A stretch of 64,000 bases of DNA from an uncultured Prevotellaceae bacterium. GTDB lineage: Bacteria > Bacteroidota > Bacteroidia > Bacteroidales > Bacteroidaceae. This document shows positions 29,561 through 39,410 of the stretch, piece by piece (within the stretch, counting starts at the first letter, position 1; each line of letters begins with the position of its first letter). Position numbers and translations under genes: made by a program. The stretch spans positions 34,004 through 98,003 of the forward strand of contig CAMVUB010000003.1 in NCBI GenBank assembly GCA_947170495.1, read 5' to 3'. Below the pieces are notes generated by a model, which saw only the letters and a program-made list of their open reading frames with translations, was not told the origin of the DNA and did not search any database.

Positions 29561-30451
29561 GCTACCGCCGTGGGAACCGCCTCTGTGGGAACCGCCACTG
29601 AAGCCGCCACCTCGTGAGCCGCCGCTGTGCGAACCTCCGCTGAAGGAGCCGCTGCGCGTGTGGCTGCCACCACCGAAGCTGCTGGGGCGCGAACCACCGT
29701 AGCTCGAAGAGGATGAGTGACCTACCGATGAGCGACCTACGGACGTATGACCTACGGACGTATGGTTGCTGTGACCTACCGTGGAGCGGGTGGAGCTGGG
29801 ATGACCGTAGCTGCTGCTGCCGTGCGAACGGGAATCGTGGTTCGAAGGACGACCGCTCATGTGGGAACCGCCACCTCTATTCGGGGAATGGTAGCTACCG
29901 CCGGGGCGATGGCTGGGATGACTGCCGCCGTGGTGTACGCTGCCATGATGGCCGATGGGGCCACGGTCATGTCCGCGGAAGCCGCCGTTCCAATGTGGGC
30001 GACGCGAACCATAGTAGCCTGCGTGGTGATAGTAACGCCCGTGGCCGCCACGATAGCTGTAGAACACCGACGGGTGGTTGTAATAGTAATGACCCACGCG
30101 ATAGTAGCGATACACCGGCAGGTACCACGCGCCACTCAGCCAAGTCAGCGGACGGAAGAAATAGTCAGCCGCCATGAACAGCGAATACTGCCAGTCGTAG
30201 AGTATGTGGCGCAGGTCGGCGTTGCGATACGTGAGATAGTCGCCATAGAGATCGCGCTCATCGCGTACACTCAAGAGGTAGTCGAGGTTGATCTCATAGG
30301 CGTCGTTGTACTGCTGGTCGTTGAGGTTCAGCTCATACGCCATCTTATCTGTCAGGAAGCGGGCCTCCTCGCGAGCCTGCTCGAAAGACATTGCATTCAC
30401 GGGAAGAAGAGCGGCGAGGCTCATCACGAGGGAAAGAATCATCTTTTTCAT
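29534..30451 (-). CDS. Exported protein with Ser/Gly/His/Arg-rich low-complexity C-terminal half
   Basis: 305 aa; signal MKKMILSLVMSLAALLPVNA; long SGH/RGG-rich tail; convergent 27-nt overlap with the GNAT gene. Confidence 0.75.
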   Translation of the reverse strand: MKKMILSLVMSLAALLPVNAMSFEQAREEARFLTDKMAYELNLNDQQYNDAYEINLDYLLSVRDERDLYGDYLTYRNADLRHILYDWQYSLFMAADYFFRPLTWLSGAWYLPVYRYYRVGHYYYNHPSVFYSYRGGHGRYYHHAGYYGSRRPHWNGGFRGHDRGPIGHHGSVHHGGSHPSHRPGGSYHSPNRGGGSHMSGRPSNHDSRSHGSSSYGHPSSTRSTVGHSNHTSVGHTSVGRSSVGHSSSSSYGGSRPSSFGGGSHTRSGSFSGGSHSGGSRGGGFSGGSHRGGSHGGSSRGGGRGR

Positions 30452-30562
30452 ATCTGTATAATTTTAGGGTTTCTTTTTGTTTTCTGCTGCAAAGGTACGA
30501 CCTTTTACACAGCCCACAAAAGGAAAAAACCTAAACCGAAGAGGATTTTCCCTATCCCTGCA

Positions 30563-31591
30563 TTATGGGATGAAATTGGCGAGGGGACGGAGGCAGTCGC
30601 CTTCGTCGTCCATGAGGAAGTAATGGGGAATGCGAATGAAGCGGCCATTGCGGTCCACATGGCTATGCAGTACGAGGAGGAGGCGCCCGCGCCAGTCGTG
30701 GAAGAGCATCCCATGGCCGTAGTTCGGCGGTGTAATGGGTTTCGGCTCCTGCACCCAGGGACCGTCGAGGGTGCCGCTCTTGCTGTAGGCTACACCCATC
30801 GTGTAGTCACCGCCAACCCAGCTGGTCCACAGACATCCGAGGCGCCCGCTCTCTGTGCGGAACAGCCAGGGGCCGTCGGTGACGCGATTGGGCCAGGTGC
30901 CATCAGCGCGCTGCTGGCGCAATGGGGAACTGGGTTGCACATCACCGGCCTCGGTGCTCCAAGGGCTGTCGCTGGCACGGAACATGACGTGGCTCCACCC
31001 TATCGTGCCACTGAGGTCGTCGGTGAGGCGAATTTTCTCTACAGTGCCGTCGCCGTTCTGCAACCATTCATGGCAATAGACCATGTAGGGGTGGCCGTCC
31101 GTGTCGATCCACAGCGTGGCATCGAGCGTGGGCTTGAAGGCGGGCAGATAGACAGGGTCCTTCATGGGGCGGTACGGCCCGTCGGGGCGGTCGCTGACGA
31201 GGATGTGGCAGGCGCGACGCGGAATGGGCCGGCCAGCAACGGTGTCAATGTGGAGGTCGTTGTTGGTGAAGGTGGCGAAGTAGTAGTATTTGCCGCGATA
31301 GTGGTGCAGCTCAGCCGCCCAGACCTCCGGATGAGGTCCCATCCACGAAGCGGTATCGACCTCTATGACATTGCGGGGGCCGTCCCATGTCTGCAGGTTC
31401 TTGGAGGTCCACAGCAATCCGCCCGTGCCTGTCATATAATAGGTATGGGTGGCGGAGTCTGCGAGGATGAAGGGGTCGCTGAGGCGAATGCTGTCCGTGG
31501 GCACGCCCTCACGATAAGGCGGCACGCTCCGCTGCGCCGAAGCGGGCAATGAGACGATCAATAAAAGGATGAAGGATAAAGGACGAAGCAT
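30563..31591 (-). CDS. Glycoside hydrolase family 43-like protein
   Basis: 342 aa; signal peptide; IRLSDPFILADSATHTYYMTGTGG, GPHPEVWAAELHHYRGKYYYFATF, PTLDATLWIDTDGHPYMVYCHEW. Confidence 0.85.
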   Translation of the reverse strand: MLRPLSFILLLIVSLPASAQRSVPPYREGVPTDSIRLSDPFILADSATHTYYMTGTGGLLWTSKNLQTWDGPRNVIEVDTASWMGPHPEVWAAELHHYRGKYYYFATFTNNDLHIDTVAGRPIPRRACHILVSDRPDGPYRPMKDPVYLPAFKPTLDATLWIDTDGHPYMVYCHEWLQNGDGTVEKIRLTDDLSGTIGWSHVMFRASDSPWSTEAGDVQPSSPLRQQRADGTWPNRVTDGPWLFRTESGRLGCLWTSWVGGDYTMGVAYSKSGTLDGPWVQEPKPITPPNYGHGMLFHDWRGRLLLVLHSHVDRNGRFIRIPHYFLMDDEGDCLRPLANFIP

Positions 31592-31605
31592 GGGCGGGTT
31601 TATGG

Positions 31606-31745
31606 TTTATGGTTTATGGTTGAAGGTTCAAAAGTTCAAGGGTTCAAGAAGTTCAAGGGTTCAAAAGTTCAAGGGTTCAAGAAGTTCAAGGGTTCAAGGA
31701 CTAATCTTTAATCTCTAATCTTTAATCTTTAATCTTTAATCTTTC
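31606..31745. repeat. Intergenic oligonucleotide repeat tract
   Basis: gtttatggtttatgg, repeated (aag)ttcaagggttcaa, then repeated taatctttaatc. Confidence 0.8.
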
Positions 31746-32656
31746 CTCCTAAAGAGGAATCGTATCTTCTTCCCCGCAACGAGGAGGGTGACGGCACCAA
31801 GGATGAGGACGATGCCGATGCAGATGCGAACGGTCAGCGTCTCACCAAAGACGAGTACACCGATGACGAGGGCCGTAATGGGCTCCAAGGCACCGAGAAT
31901 GGCAGCCGAGGTAGAACCGATATAGTGGATGCTCAGGTTCATGGTCACCAGCGAGATAATCGTCGGGAACAGTGCCAGACATACGAGGTTCACCCACAGC
32001 CATGGGTTATGGGGCGTCTGCAGGGCGAAGGAGAAGGAGGCAGCGTCGAGGTCGATGCCCGTGAGACGGATGACATAGAGGCTGGAGCCGAAGACGAGGG
32101 CCCAAAAGGTCAGCGTCGTAGATTCCATCTTCTTCAGCACGGAACGGTTCACGCCCACAATATATACCGCGTAGCTGAGCGACGACAGCAGCACCAGCAC
32201 CACGCCGATGGTCGATAGCGGCGCATCGGGTTTGCCGCGATAGAGCAAGGCGATACCCACGGAGGCCATTGCGATGCAGACCCATGTCAGGATGCTGGCC
32301 CTCTCATGGAAGACGAGCCACATGATCAGCGCCACGAGCAGCGGGTAGGCAAAGAGTATCGTGGAGGCGATGCCGGCGTCCATATACTGATAGCTGAGGA
32401 ACAGCAGCAGCGACGAGGCGCTGAAGACGATGCCCATGAGCGCCAGCGACAGCAGCTCGCGACGCCGCAGCCGGAAGCTCTTGCCCTGCACCAGCATCAG
32501 CGCTCCCATCATCAAAATAGCGAAGGCATAGCGGTAGAAAAGCATGGAGTCGGCTGTCATGCCGTCGGCATACAACGGCAATGCAAACAACGGATTCAAG
32601 CCGTAGCTGGCAGCAGCGATACTGCCGAGGGTGACACCTTTAACCTTGATATTCAT
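31736..32656 (-). CDS. EamA/DMT family transporter
   Basis: 306 aa, about 10 TM; SIAAASYGLNPLFALPLYADGMTADSMLFYRYAFA; TSAAILGALEPITALVIGVLVFGETL. Confidence 0.9.
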   Translation of the reverse strand: MNIKVKGVTLGSIAAASYGLNPLFALPLYADGMTADSMLFYRYAFAILMMGALMLVQGKSFRLRRRELLSLALMGIVFSASSLLLFLSYQYMDAGIASTILFAYPLLVALIMWLVFHERASILTWVCIAMASVGIALLYRGKPDAPLSTIGVVLVLLSSLSYAVYIVGVNRSVLKKMESTTLTFWALVFGSSLYVIRLTGIDLDAASFSFALQTPHNPWLWVNLVCLALFPTIISLVTMNLSIHYIGSTSAAILGALEPITALVIGVLVFGETLTVRICIGIVLILGAVTLLVAGKKIRFLFRRKD

Positions 32657-33954
32657 TCTCTTGCGGTGTAGAAATCAATGAGACGGCGAATGGCACGCTG
32701 ACAGACGGGACAAAACTCCTTCACCTCGTTAACCTTCATTCGACACTCCTGTGTGGGGCGATAGACGCCCTTGCTCTGGTAGCCGCCACCTTCATAGACG
32801 CCCACCTTTGTGGTGACGTCCTGACCATCGGGGACGGTAGGAATCGCTGTGCCCTCGGGCAGCATATCCTGCCACTTGCTGCCGAAATCTACGAGCGTCG
32901 TGAGATTGGGTTCCCAAGGCTCAGTATCTGCAGGGTACCAGGTCTCATACATGTCATCGTAGAAATACTCATCGCCGAGGCCGCCGAAGCTATGTCCGAA
33001 CTCGTGGACGATGACCTCCAGCTTCGAACGCGGGCTCTTGGCCGAGGCGATGGTGTAGCTGTTGAAGATGCCACCGCCGCCGTACTGCGTGGTGTTCGCC
33101 AGGATGATGAAATGCTCGAAGGGGATTCCCGTGCAGATATCGTAGAGGCGGTTGACGCTGGGGATGGTCATATAGCGGTCGGTGTAGAAGGTGTCGTAGT
33201 GAGCACCGAGGGCGGTGTCGAACCACACGCCCTTGCGGGGGATGGAGACGCCGTTCTGCACGGAACGCGGCATCACAGCCACGAAATTGAACTTCTGTAT
33301 CTGCGAGCGATAAGGCTCGTGGCTCATCAGCGCCAGCATCGTCGTATCGCACATCGCCAGGAAATCGGGCATCTGCTCCTCGTTGAAGCCTTCGGCTACG
33401 ATGGCGATGTCAATGCACTCGCGCGAGTCGCCGCCCTTCCAGATATAACGCCACGGCGTCTGCAAATCCATCGAGCGGTCACGGATGAGGATGTCCTTCG
33501 GATCCACGACGTGCCGCAGCTCCGAGGTGACGCGGTTGTGGGTGTCCGTGAGCGTGCAGACAACCTCCACGGGTCGCTGGGGATGCGGAATGAGGAAGCT
33601 GTTGTCGAAGCTGCGCTCCAGGCGCGTGGCCTCCTCGGTGTTCTGCCATTCCTGGAAGAGCGAGGAGAACGAGTGTTGATAGACGGTGTCCTTCGTGGCC
33701 GCGTCCAGCACCACTAACTGCCCATTGCCGCGCAGGAGCTGCTCGCCGAGATGATGGCGACGCCCATACCAGCCGCTGGTCTTCGACAAAGCCTTCAAGG
33801 CGATATGCTGTGTCTGCTTGGTTCCAGAGAACATGTAGTCGATGCGCAGCGTGGAATCCGTGAAGACCTCATTGAAATACACCTTCCGCGCTATAGCGGG
33901 TGACGACCAGAAGCCGCAGAACAGGAAGAAAAGAGCGAGACAATACTTTTTCAT
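32653..33954 (-). CDS. M64 family metallopeptidase
   Basis: 433 aa; signal peptide; VHEFGHSFGGLGDEYFYDDMYETWYP; VAEGFNEEQMPDF. Confidence 0.88.
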   Translation of the reverse strand: MKKYCLALFFLFCGFWSSPAIARKVYFNEVFTDSTLRIDYMFSGTKQTQHIALKALSKTSGWYGRRHHLGEQLLRGNGQLVVLDAATKDTVYQHSFSSLFQEWQNTEEATRLERSFDNSFLIPHPQRPVEVVCTLTDTHNRVTSELRHVVDPKDILIRDRSMDLQTPWRYIWKGGDSRECIDIAIVAEGFNEEQMPDFLAMCDTTMLALMSHEPYRSQIQKFNFVAVMPRSVQNGVSIPRKGVWFDTALGAHYDTFYTDRYMTIPSVNRLYDICTGIPFEHFIILANTTQYGGGGIFNSYTIASAKSPRSKLEVIVHEFGHSFGGLGDEYFYDDMYETWYPADTEPWEPNLTTLVDFGSKWQDMLPEGTAIPTVPDGQDVTTKVGVYEGGGYQSKGVYRPTQECRMKVNEVKEFCPVCQRAIRRLIDFYTARE

Positions 33955-33961
33955 GGTCTAT

Positions 33962-34408
33962 TTATTTTATTCTCATTCGGCCGTGCGCATTCGTCTTGTC
34001 AAAAAGGACAGGGGCGATATAGCAACTGAAATCAGCATCCATATCTACTGTATAAGTACCACTGGTGCAGTTCTCCGGCACTTTGAACGTGACTGTCGGA
34101 GCCTGCTTGTCGTAGCCGTCGTAGTTCGTGTGGATCTCAATCACCTTATCAATCCTATAGCCCGTCTCTTCATCGGTGTCCAAACCGCGGATTTTCCAAG
34201 TGTAAGTGGTGCCTGCAATACCGTTCCCTTTCCGGGTTTGGGTGAAAGTGAGTGTCACTTCCTCACCGGCCTTCGCAGGGTTCGGCTCTTGCTCGAGTTC
34301 ACCGAACATGGGACACACATATTCATCTTTCTCCTCAGCGCAAGAGAAGAGCACCACGGCAGCAAACGCCAATGGCAGTGCCAATAAAATCAGAAGTTTA
34401 TTCTTCAT
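33962..34408 (-). CDS. Hypothetical lipoprotein with Ig-like beta-sandwich pattern
   Basis: 148 aa; AAVVLFSCAEEKDEY lipobox; NPAKAGEEVTLTFTQ. Confidence 0.65.
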   Translation of the reverse strand: MKNKLLILLALPLAFAAVVLFSCAEEKDEYVCPMFGELEQEPNPAKAGEEVTLTFTQTRKGNGIAGTTYTWKIRGLDTDEETGYRIDKVIEIHTNYDGYDKQAPTVTFKVPENCTSGTYTVDMDADFSCYIAPVLFDKTNAHGRMRIK

Positions 34409-34477
34409 ATCTTAAATATTTTATTTAACTTATTCGCTTATAAATGTCCAATTGTAAATTGTCCAATTGTCCAATGA

Positions 34478-35056
34478 TCAAAATGTTTTGAGCGCTTGAT
34501 AGAGTCGTTGCACGGGCAGGCCCACAACATTGAAGAAGGAGCCTTCGATGCGCTCCACGCCCACATAACCTATCCACTCCTGCACGCCGTAGGCACCGGC
34601 TTTGTCCAGCGGACGGTAGTGCTCGACATAGTAATTGATCTCGTCGTCGGTAAGCTGGCAGAAGGTGACATCCGACTGACACGAGAACGCCACCTGCTTC
34701 TCGGTGGTCGTCAGGGCGACGCCCGTGAACACTTGATGTGTCTTGCCCGAAAGCGCGCGCAGCATACGGCGAGCGTCGGCTTCGTCCTTGGGTTTCTCCA
34801 GCACCAGCCCGTCGATCCACACGATGGTGTCGGCCGTGATGAGCAGTTCGTCGGCCTGCAAGCTTGCGCGATAGGCCTCCGCCTTCTTACGACAGATATA
34901 TAGCGGTATGTCGCCGCCCTGCAGTTCCTGCGGATGGCTCTCGTCGATGCCCTGTAGCACGCGCACCTCGAAGTCGAGCCCCAGCCCGCCCAACAGCTCC
35001 TTTCGCCGCGGCGAGTTGCTGGCAAGAATCAGCTTATATTTAGAAAATCCTTTCAT
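34478..35056 (-). CDS. maf: Maf-like nucleoside triphosphate pyrophosphatase
   Basis: 192 aa; KLILASNSPRRKELLGGLGLDFEV, ITADTIVWIDGLVLEKPKDEADA, LDKAGAYGVQEWIGYVGVERIEGSFFNVVGLPV. Confidence 0.95.
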   Translation of the reverse strand: MKGFSKYKLILASNSPRRKELLGGLGLDFEVRVLQGIDESHPQELQGGDIPLYICRKKAEAYRASLQADELLITADTIVWIDGLVLEKPKDEADARRMLRALSGKTHQVFTGVALTTTEKQVAFSCQSDVTFCQLTDDEINYYVEHYRPLDKAGAYGVQEWIGYVGVERIEGSFFNVVGLPVQRLYQALKTF

Positions 35057-35135
35057 CCTTAATCCCTAATCCATAATCCTTAATCGATAAACGATAACCG
35101 TTAAACGAAAAAAGAACCATAATCCATAAACCCGC

Positions 35136-35654
35136 TTACCAGCCGAACGCCTTCTTGTCTGCCATCCACTTTCCCTGTGCCTTCAGCACCTGCTCCACCA
35201 CATCTCGTCCGCAACCGTAGCCGCCTTTCAGATGGCTGACATACACGGAGATGGCCTTGATTTCGGGGCAGGCATCGGCAGGGCATACGGGGCAGCCCAC
35301 GCGTGTCATGATCTCGTAGTCGGGGATATCGTCGCCCATATAGAGCACCTCGTCGTCCTTCAGGTCGTACTTGGCCTTCAGCAGCTCGTAGGTCTCCATC
35401 TTCACGGAACAGCTGAGGAAGATGTCCTCGATACCTAAGAGCTCGTAGCGCCGACGGATGGCCTCGGGACGGGCACCCGTGATGATGGCGATATGCAGGC
35501 CGCTCATCTGCGCCAGGCGCAGGGCGTAGCCGTCCTTGATATTTACCGTGCGCACAGGTTCGCCGTCGGGTCCCTGTGAGATCGTCTCAGCACTCAGCAC
35601 ACCGTCGATATCGAACAGCAGCGCACGTATTTTCTTTAAATCGTAGTTGATCAT
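35136..35654 (-). CDS. HAD hydrolase, KDO 8-phosphate phosphatase (KdsC)-like
   Basis: 172 aa; [63 protein letters not shown]. Confidence 0.88.
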   Translation of the reverse strand: MINYDLKKIRALLFDIDGVLSAETISQGPDGEPVRTVNIKDGYALRLAQMSGLHIAIITGARPEAIRRRYELLGIEDIFLSCSVKMETYELLKAKYDLKDDEVLYMGDDIPDYEIMTRVGCPVCPADACPEIKAISVYVSHLKGGYGCGRDVVEQVLKAQGKWMADKKAFGW

Positions 35655-35682
35655 AAACCTTAAACTCCTTAAACCTTAAACT

Positions 35683-36483
35683 TTAAACCATAAACCGAAT
35701 TATCCCTTCCGACATCAGCGTGTAGAGCCGTTGCAGGCCGGGCTGGTTGGCCAGCATCGCGCGCTGGAGCCCCATGACATTTTCGTCGCGCCGCACGGCA
35801 GGTCCCGTCTGCGCCTCGCGCGGCGAGAGGTCGTGCAGTTTGGCCACGGTCTCCTCCACGAGCGGCAGCATCACGGAGAAGTCGAGGTCGGCGTCGTGAA
35901 GCAGCTCATCAGAAATCGCGAAGCAATGGTTGGCGAAGTTACAGGCGAAGACAGCCGCCAAATGCAGCTTGCGCCGCAGTGCCGACGTGGAGCGATGCAC
36001 GCGCTCGTCATTACCCGTGAGCGCCGTCGCCAAAGCCGTAAGGCATTGCGCGTCAGCCTCCTGTGCCGCCTCGATGAAGAAATGCACGGTGCTGAAATCC
36101 ACGGCGCGCTCCTTGGAGAACGTCTGCATCGGATAGAACACCCCTCCGCGCTTATGCCCGGCATCCGCGAACAGCGACAGCGGCAGCGAGCCGGCGGTGT
36201 GCGCCATCAGCGCCTGTTCGCGCCCTTGATGCAGAGCAGCCACCGCATCGGGCAGCGCCGCATCTGTGACCGCCAGCAGATAGAGGTCAGCCTCGCGCGT
36301 GACAGCGTCGTAGCTGCCCCACACGGCCTTGCAGCCCATGCGCGCAGCCAACGCCTCGGCAGCGGTGCGGCTCTTGCTCCACACCTCCACCACGTCCTCT
36401 CCGCACGCCTGTAGCGCAGGTGCCACATTCGTAGCCACCCTCCCCGCTCCTATGATCGCAATCCGCATAGTCCTAATTTTCAA
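35683..36483 (-). CDS. NAD-binding Rossmann and DUF2520 domain protein
   Basis: 266 aa; MRIAIIGAGRVATNVAPALQACG; KRGGVFYPMQTFSKERAVDFSTVHFFIEA. Confidence 0.85.
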   Translation of the reverse strand: MKIRTMRIAIIGAGRVATNVAPALQACGEDVVEVWSKSRTAAEALAARMGCKAVWGSYDAVTREADLYLLAVTDAALPDAVAALHQGREQALMAHTAGSLPLSLFADAGHKRGGVFYPMQTFSKERAVDFSTVHFFIEAAQEADAQCLTALATALTGNDERVHRSTSALRRKLHLAAVFACNFANHCFAISDELLHDADLDFSVMLPLVEETVAKLHDLSPREAQTGPAVRRDENVMGLQRAMLANQPGLQRLYTLMSEGIIRFMV

Positions 36484-36497
36484 TTTTCAATTTTCAA

Positions 36498-37025
36498 TTA
36501 GAACCGATCAACATGCACCTTCTCCCACAGCAGCCGCTCCTCGTTGAAGGGCTTGCGCTCCATGCCTTTATGGCCTACGGCCACCATCGCCAGCACGCGC
36601 AGCGGCTCAGGGATGTTCAGCAACTCGCGCACGAGCGTGTCAGAGGGTGTGCCGTCGGGCGCGTAGCGTTCGCGGACCTGCACCCAGCAGGCGCCGAGGC
36701 CCAGGTCTTCAGCCTGATACAGCAGTATCGTGGTGGCCACGCTGGCATCCTCGATCCACACGTCGCTCTCGGCAGGATCTCCCACCACCACGATGGCCAG
36801 CGGCGCCCCTTCGAGCCAGTCAGACCCTATGGTCTTCACCTGCGACAGTGCCTTCAGCATCGCCTTGTCATCGACAACGACGAAATGCCAGGCGTGCTTG
36901 CCCTTGCTCGACGGCGCCATCAGCGCGCTCTTCAACAGCGTCTCCACCTCAGCGGCCGTCAACGCCTCGTCCGTGAACTTACGCATCGAACGGCGCTGTT
37001 TCACCAGTTCAGAGAAGTTTTCCAT
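36498..37025 (-). CDS. Nitroreductase family protein
   Basis: 175 aa; NFSELVKQRRSMRKFTDEALTAAEVETLLKSALMAPSSKGKHAWHFVVV. Confidence 0.92.
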   Translation of the reverse strand: MENFSELVKQRRSMRKFTDEALTAAEVETLLKSALMAPSSKGKHAWHFVVVDDKAMLKALSQVKTIGSDWLEGAPLAIVVVGDPAESDVWIEDASVATTILLYQAEDLGLGACWVQVRERYAPDGTPSDTLVRELLNIPEPLRVLAMVAVGHKGMERKPFNEERLLWEKVHVDRF

Positions 37026-37060
37026 AATCTATAGATATGATAAATGCTACATTTCGAGCG

Positions 37061-37068
37061 CAAAGGTA
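37061..37068 (-). promoter_or_regulatory. -7 element (TACCTTTG) for the nitroreductase operon
   Basis: CAAAGGTA on the + strand, 36 nt upstream of the start. Confidence 0.6.
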
Positions 37069-37184
37069 CAGATAAAAATGAAAAATGAAAAATGAATGAG
37101 TGAAAATGAACGAGTGAAAAAAGAAAAATGAACTATTTCAAGCAAAAACTTTCCACTTTCAACCCTCCACTTTAAACTTTTCCT

Positions 37185-37192
37185 TACCTTTG
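37185..37192 (+). promoter_or_regulatory. -7 element (TACCTTTG) abutting the helicase start
   Basis: TACCTTTG-cacac-ATG(37198). Confidence 0.65.
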
Positions 37193-37197
37193 CACAC

Positions 37198-39369
37198 ATG
37201 GAAACCAAGAACCCCGAGTTAGAGCTGGCGCGCAACTACGCCCTCTACACCCATCGCAATATCTTCCTCACGGGTAAGGCCGGCACCGGCAAGACCACCT
37301 TCCTGCGGCGCCTGCAGCAGGAACAGGGCAAACGCACGATTGTCGTAGCCCCCACGGGCGTGGCGGCCATCAATGCCGGCGGCGTCACCATCCACTCGTT
37401 CTTCCAGCTTGCCCCCGGCCTCTTCCTGCCGGGGAAGATGGTGGCGGGGCGCGACCCGAAGAGCCGCTTCTCGTTCTCCAAGCAGAAAATCAACATCCTG
37501 CGCTCGCTGGACCTGCTCATCATCGATGAAATCTCGATGGTGCGCGCCGACTTGCTCGACGCCATCGACGATGTCCTGCGGCGCTACCAGCGGCGCGACA
37601 AGCCCTTCGGTGGTGTGCAGCTCCTGCTCATCGGCGACCTGCAACAGCTGGCACCCGTGACCACCGAGAGCGAATGGCCGCTGCTGCAGGAGTTCTACCA
37701 GACGCCCTATTTCTTCTCCTCGCAGGCCCTGCAGCAGACCGACTTCGTATATATCGAGCTGCGGCAGGTCTATCGCCAGCAGGACGCCAGCTTCGTCAGC
37801 ATCCTCAATGCCGTGCGCGACAACCGCCTCACCACCAGCGTGATGCAAGCCCTCAACGCGCGCTACCAGCCCCACTTCCGCCCTGCCGAGGGCGAGGACT
37901 GGATCACCCTCACGACCCACAACCACCAGGCCGCCTTCATCAACAACCAGCGCATGGCCGAGCTGACCAGCGCCCCCGTGACCTTCACGGCCAAGGTCAC
38001 CGGCGAGTTCCCCGAGAGCTCCTACCCCACCGACGCCGAGCTCACGCTGAAAGTGGGCGCACAGGTGATGTTCTGCAAGAACGACCCCAGCAGCGCCAAG
38101 GCCTTCTACAACGGCCGCATCGGTCGCGTCACCGCCATCGACGGCGAACAGGTCAGCGTTCTTTGCGGCAAACAGCTCATCCATGTGGGCCCGCTGGCTT
38201 GGACCAACACGAAATACGTCACCGACTCCGCCACTGGCACCATCAGCGAGGAGACCGTAGGCACCTTCGCGCAGATACCCCTGCGCACCGCCTGGGCCAT
38301 CACCATCCACAAGAGCCAGGGCCTCACCTTCGACCGCACCATCATCAACGCCGGGCGCGCCTTCTCCCACGGACAGGTCTATGTCGCCCTCTCCCGCTGC
38401 CGCACCCTCGAAGGACTCGTCCTCGCCACCCCCATCACCGCCGACCTCATCACCACCGACCCCGATGTGGTGGAGTTCAACAGCTACGCCACCGAGCGCA
38501 CACCCTCCGCAGAGACCTTCCTGCGCGACCGCCGCAGCTTCATCGAGGACATCCTCTGCGACATCTTCGACTTCAGCGCCCTCTCCATGCGCCTGCGCTA
38601 CTTCGCGCGCCTCGCCTCGGAGCACCTGTCAAGCCTCTATCCTCAATACGCCAGCCTCGCGGCCGAGACCGCCACGCAGGTCGATGTCCAGCTGACCGCC
38701 GTGGGCGTCAAGTTCCAGCAGCAGATACGCCAGCTCATCCCCCTCGCCGCCAGCTACGACGACAACCCCACCCTGCAGACGCGCGTCCAGAAAGCCATGA
38801 GCTACTACGCTGCCGCCACCGCCCGCACCCTCGGCGAGCTCCTCGATAAGGAGCTGCCCGAAATCGATAACGCGCGCGTGCGTGAAATGATAAATAATGA
38901 GTACCTGCTCCTGCGCACAGACTTCGATGAGAAGATGGCCATCTACATCGCCTGCATGAACACCTTCTCCCTCAACGCCTACTGGGATGCCAAGGCGCGC
39001 GCTGCCATGACCGAAGACACCACCAAGAAAACCCGCAAACGCGCCAAGAAAGCCATCGCCGACGCCCTTGCCGACAAGCTCGCTTCCGGCAAGTCACCCT
39101 CAGCCAGCAAGGCTTCCTCCGCCGGCGGCTCCGCCTCTGGCGATGTGTCCAGCTCCCCCCTCTATCGCAGCCTGCTCGACTGGCGCCGCCAGCAAGCCCG
39201 CGAGCGTCACCTCCCCCCCCATTACATCCTGACGCTCAAAGCCCTCCTCGCCATCGCTGAGTACCGCCCCACGGACATCGACGCCCTCCTCACCCTCCCC
39301 GGCATCGGCCCCAAGACCGCCTCCGAGTACGCCGCCGACCTCCTCGCCCTCGTACGCCAACACACATGA
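37198..39369 (+). CDS. Pif1-like helicase with C-terminal HRDC/HhH-like domain
   Basis: 723 aa; IFLTGKAGTGKTTFLRRLQ, IIDEISMVRADLLDAID, TAWAITIHKSQGLTFDRTIINAGRAFSHGQVYVALSRCRTLEGLVL; C-term LLTLPGIGPKTASEYAADLLALV. Confidence 0.9.
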   Translation: METKNPELELARNYALYTHRNIFLTGKAGTGKTTFLRRLQQEQGKRTIVVAPTGVAAINAGGVTIHSFFQLAPGLFLPGKMVAGRDPKSRFSFSKQKINILRSLDLLIIDEISMVRADLLDAIDDVLRRYQRRDKPFGGVQLLLIGDLQQLAPVTTESEWPLLQEFYQTPYFFSSQALQQTDFVYIELRQVYRQQDASFVSILNAVRDNRLTTSVMQALNARYQPHFRPAEGEDWITLTTHNHQAAFINNQRMAELTSAPVTFTAKVTGEFPESSYPTDAELTLKVGAQVMFCKNDPSSAKAFYNGRIGRVTAIDGEQVSVLCGKQLIHVGPLAWTNTKYVTDSATGTISEETVGTFAQIPLRTAWAITIHKSQGLTFDRTIINAGRAFSHGQVYVALSRCRTLEGLVLATPITADLITTDPDVVEFNSYATERTPSAETFLRDRRSFIEDILCDIFDFSALSMRLRYFARLASEHLSSLYPQYASLAAETATQVDVQLTAVGVKFQQQIRQLIPLAASYDDNPTLQTRVQKAMSYYAAATARTLGELLDKELPEIDNARVREMINNEYLLLRTDFDEKMAIYIACMNTFSLNAYWDAKARAAMTEDTTKKTRKRAKKAIADALADKLASGKSPSASKASSAGGSASGDVSSSPLYRSLLDWRRQQARERHLPPHYILTLKALLAIAEYRPTDIDALLTLPGIGPKTASEYAADLLALVRQHT

Positions 39370-39410
39370 AAATAGCCATCATCGGAGGTGGCGCCGCCAC
39401 GATGAAATAA
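39366..39410 (+). pseudogene. N-terminal relic of a FAD/NAD(P)-dependent oxidoreductase
   Basis: MKIAIIGGGAATMK*: start plus Rossmann GxGxxG-type motif, ATGA-coupled to the helicase stop, then immediate truncation. Confidence 0.6.

Noticed and set aside
29747-31552. 601-aa + strand ORF
   Set aside because: Antisense to the SGH-rich protein and GH43 genes and crosses their junction; its composition reflects GC-rich codon bias of the true minus-strand genes.
37219-38625. 468-aa minus ORF and 391-aa + ORF at 37674-38849
   Set aside because: Alternative frames of the Pif1-like helicase gene, which carries clear helicase motifs.
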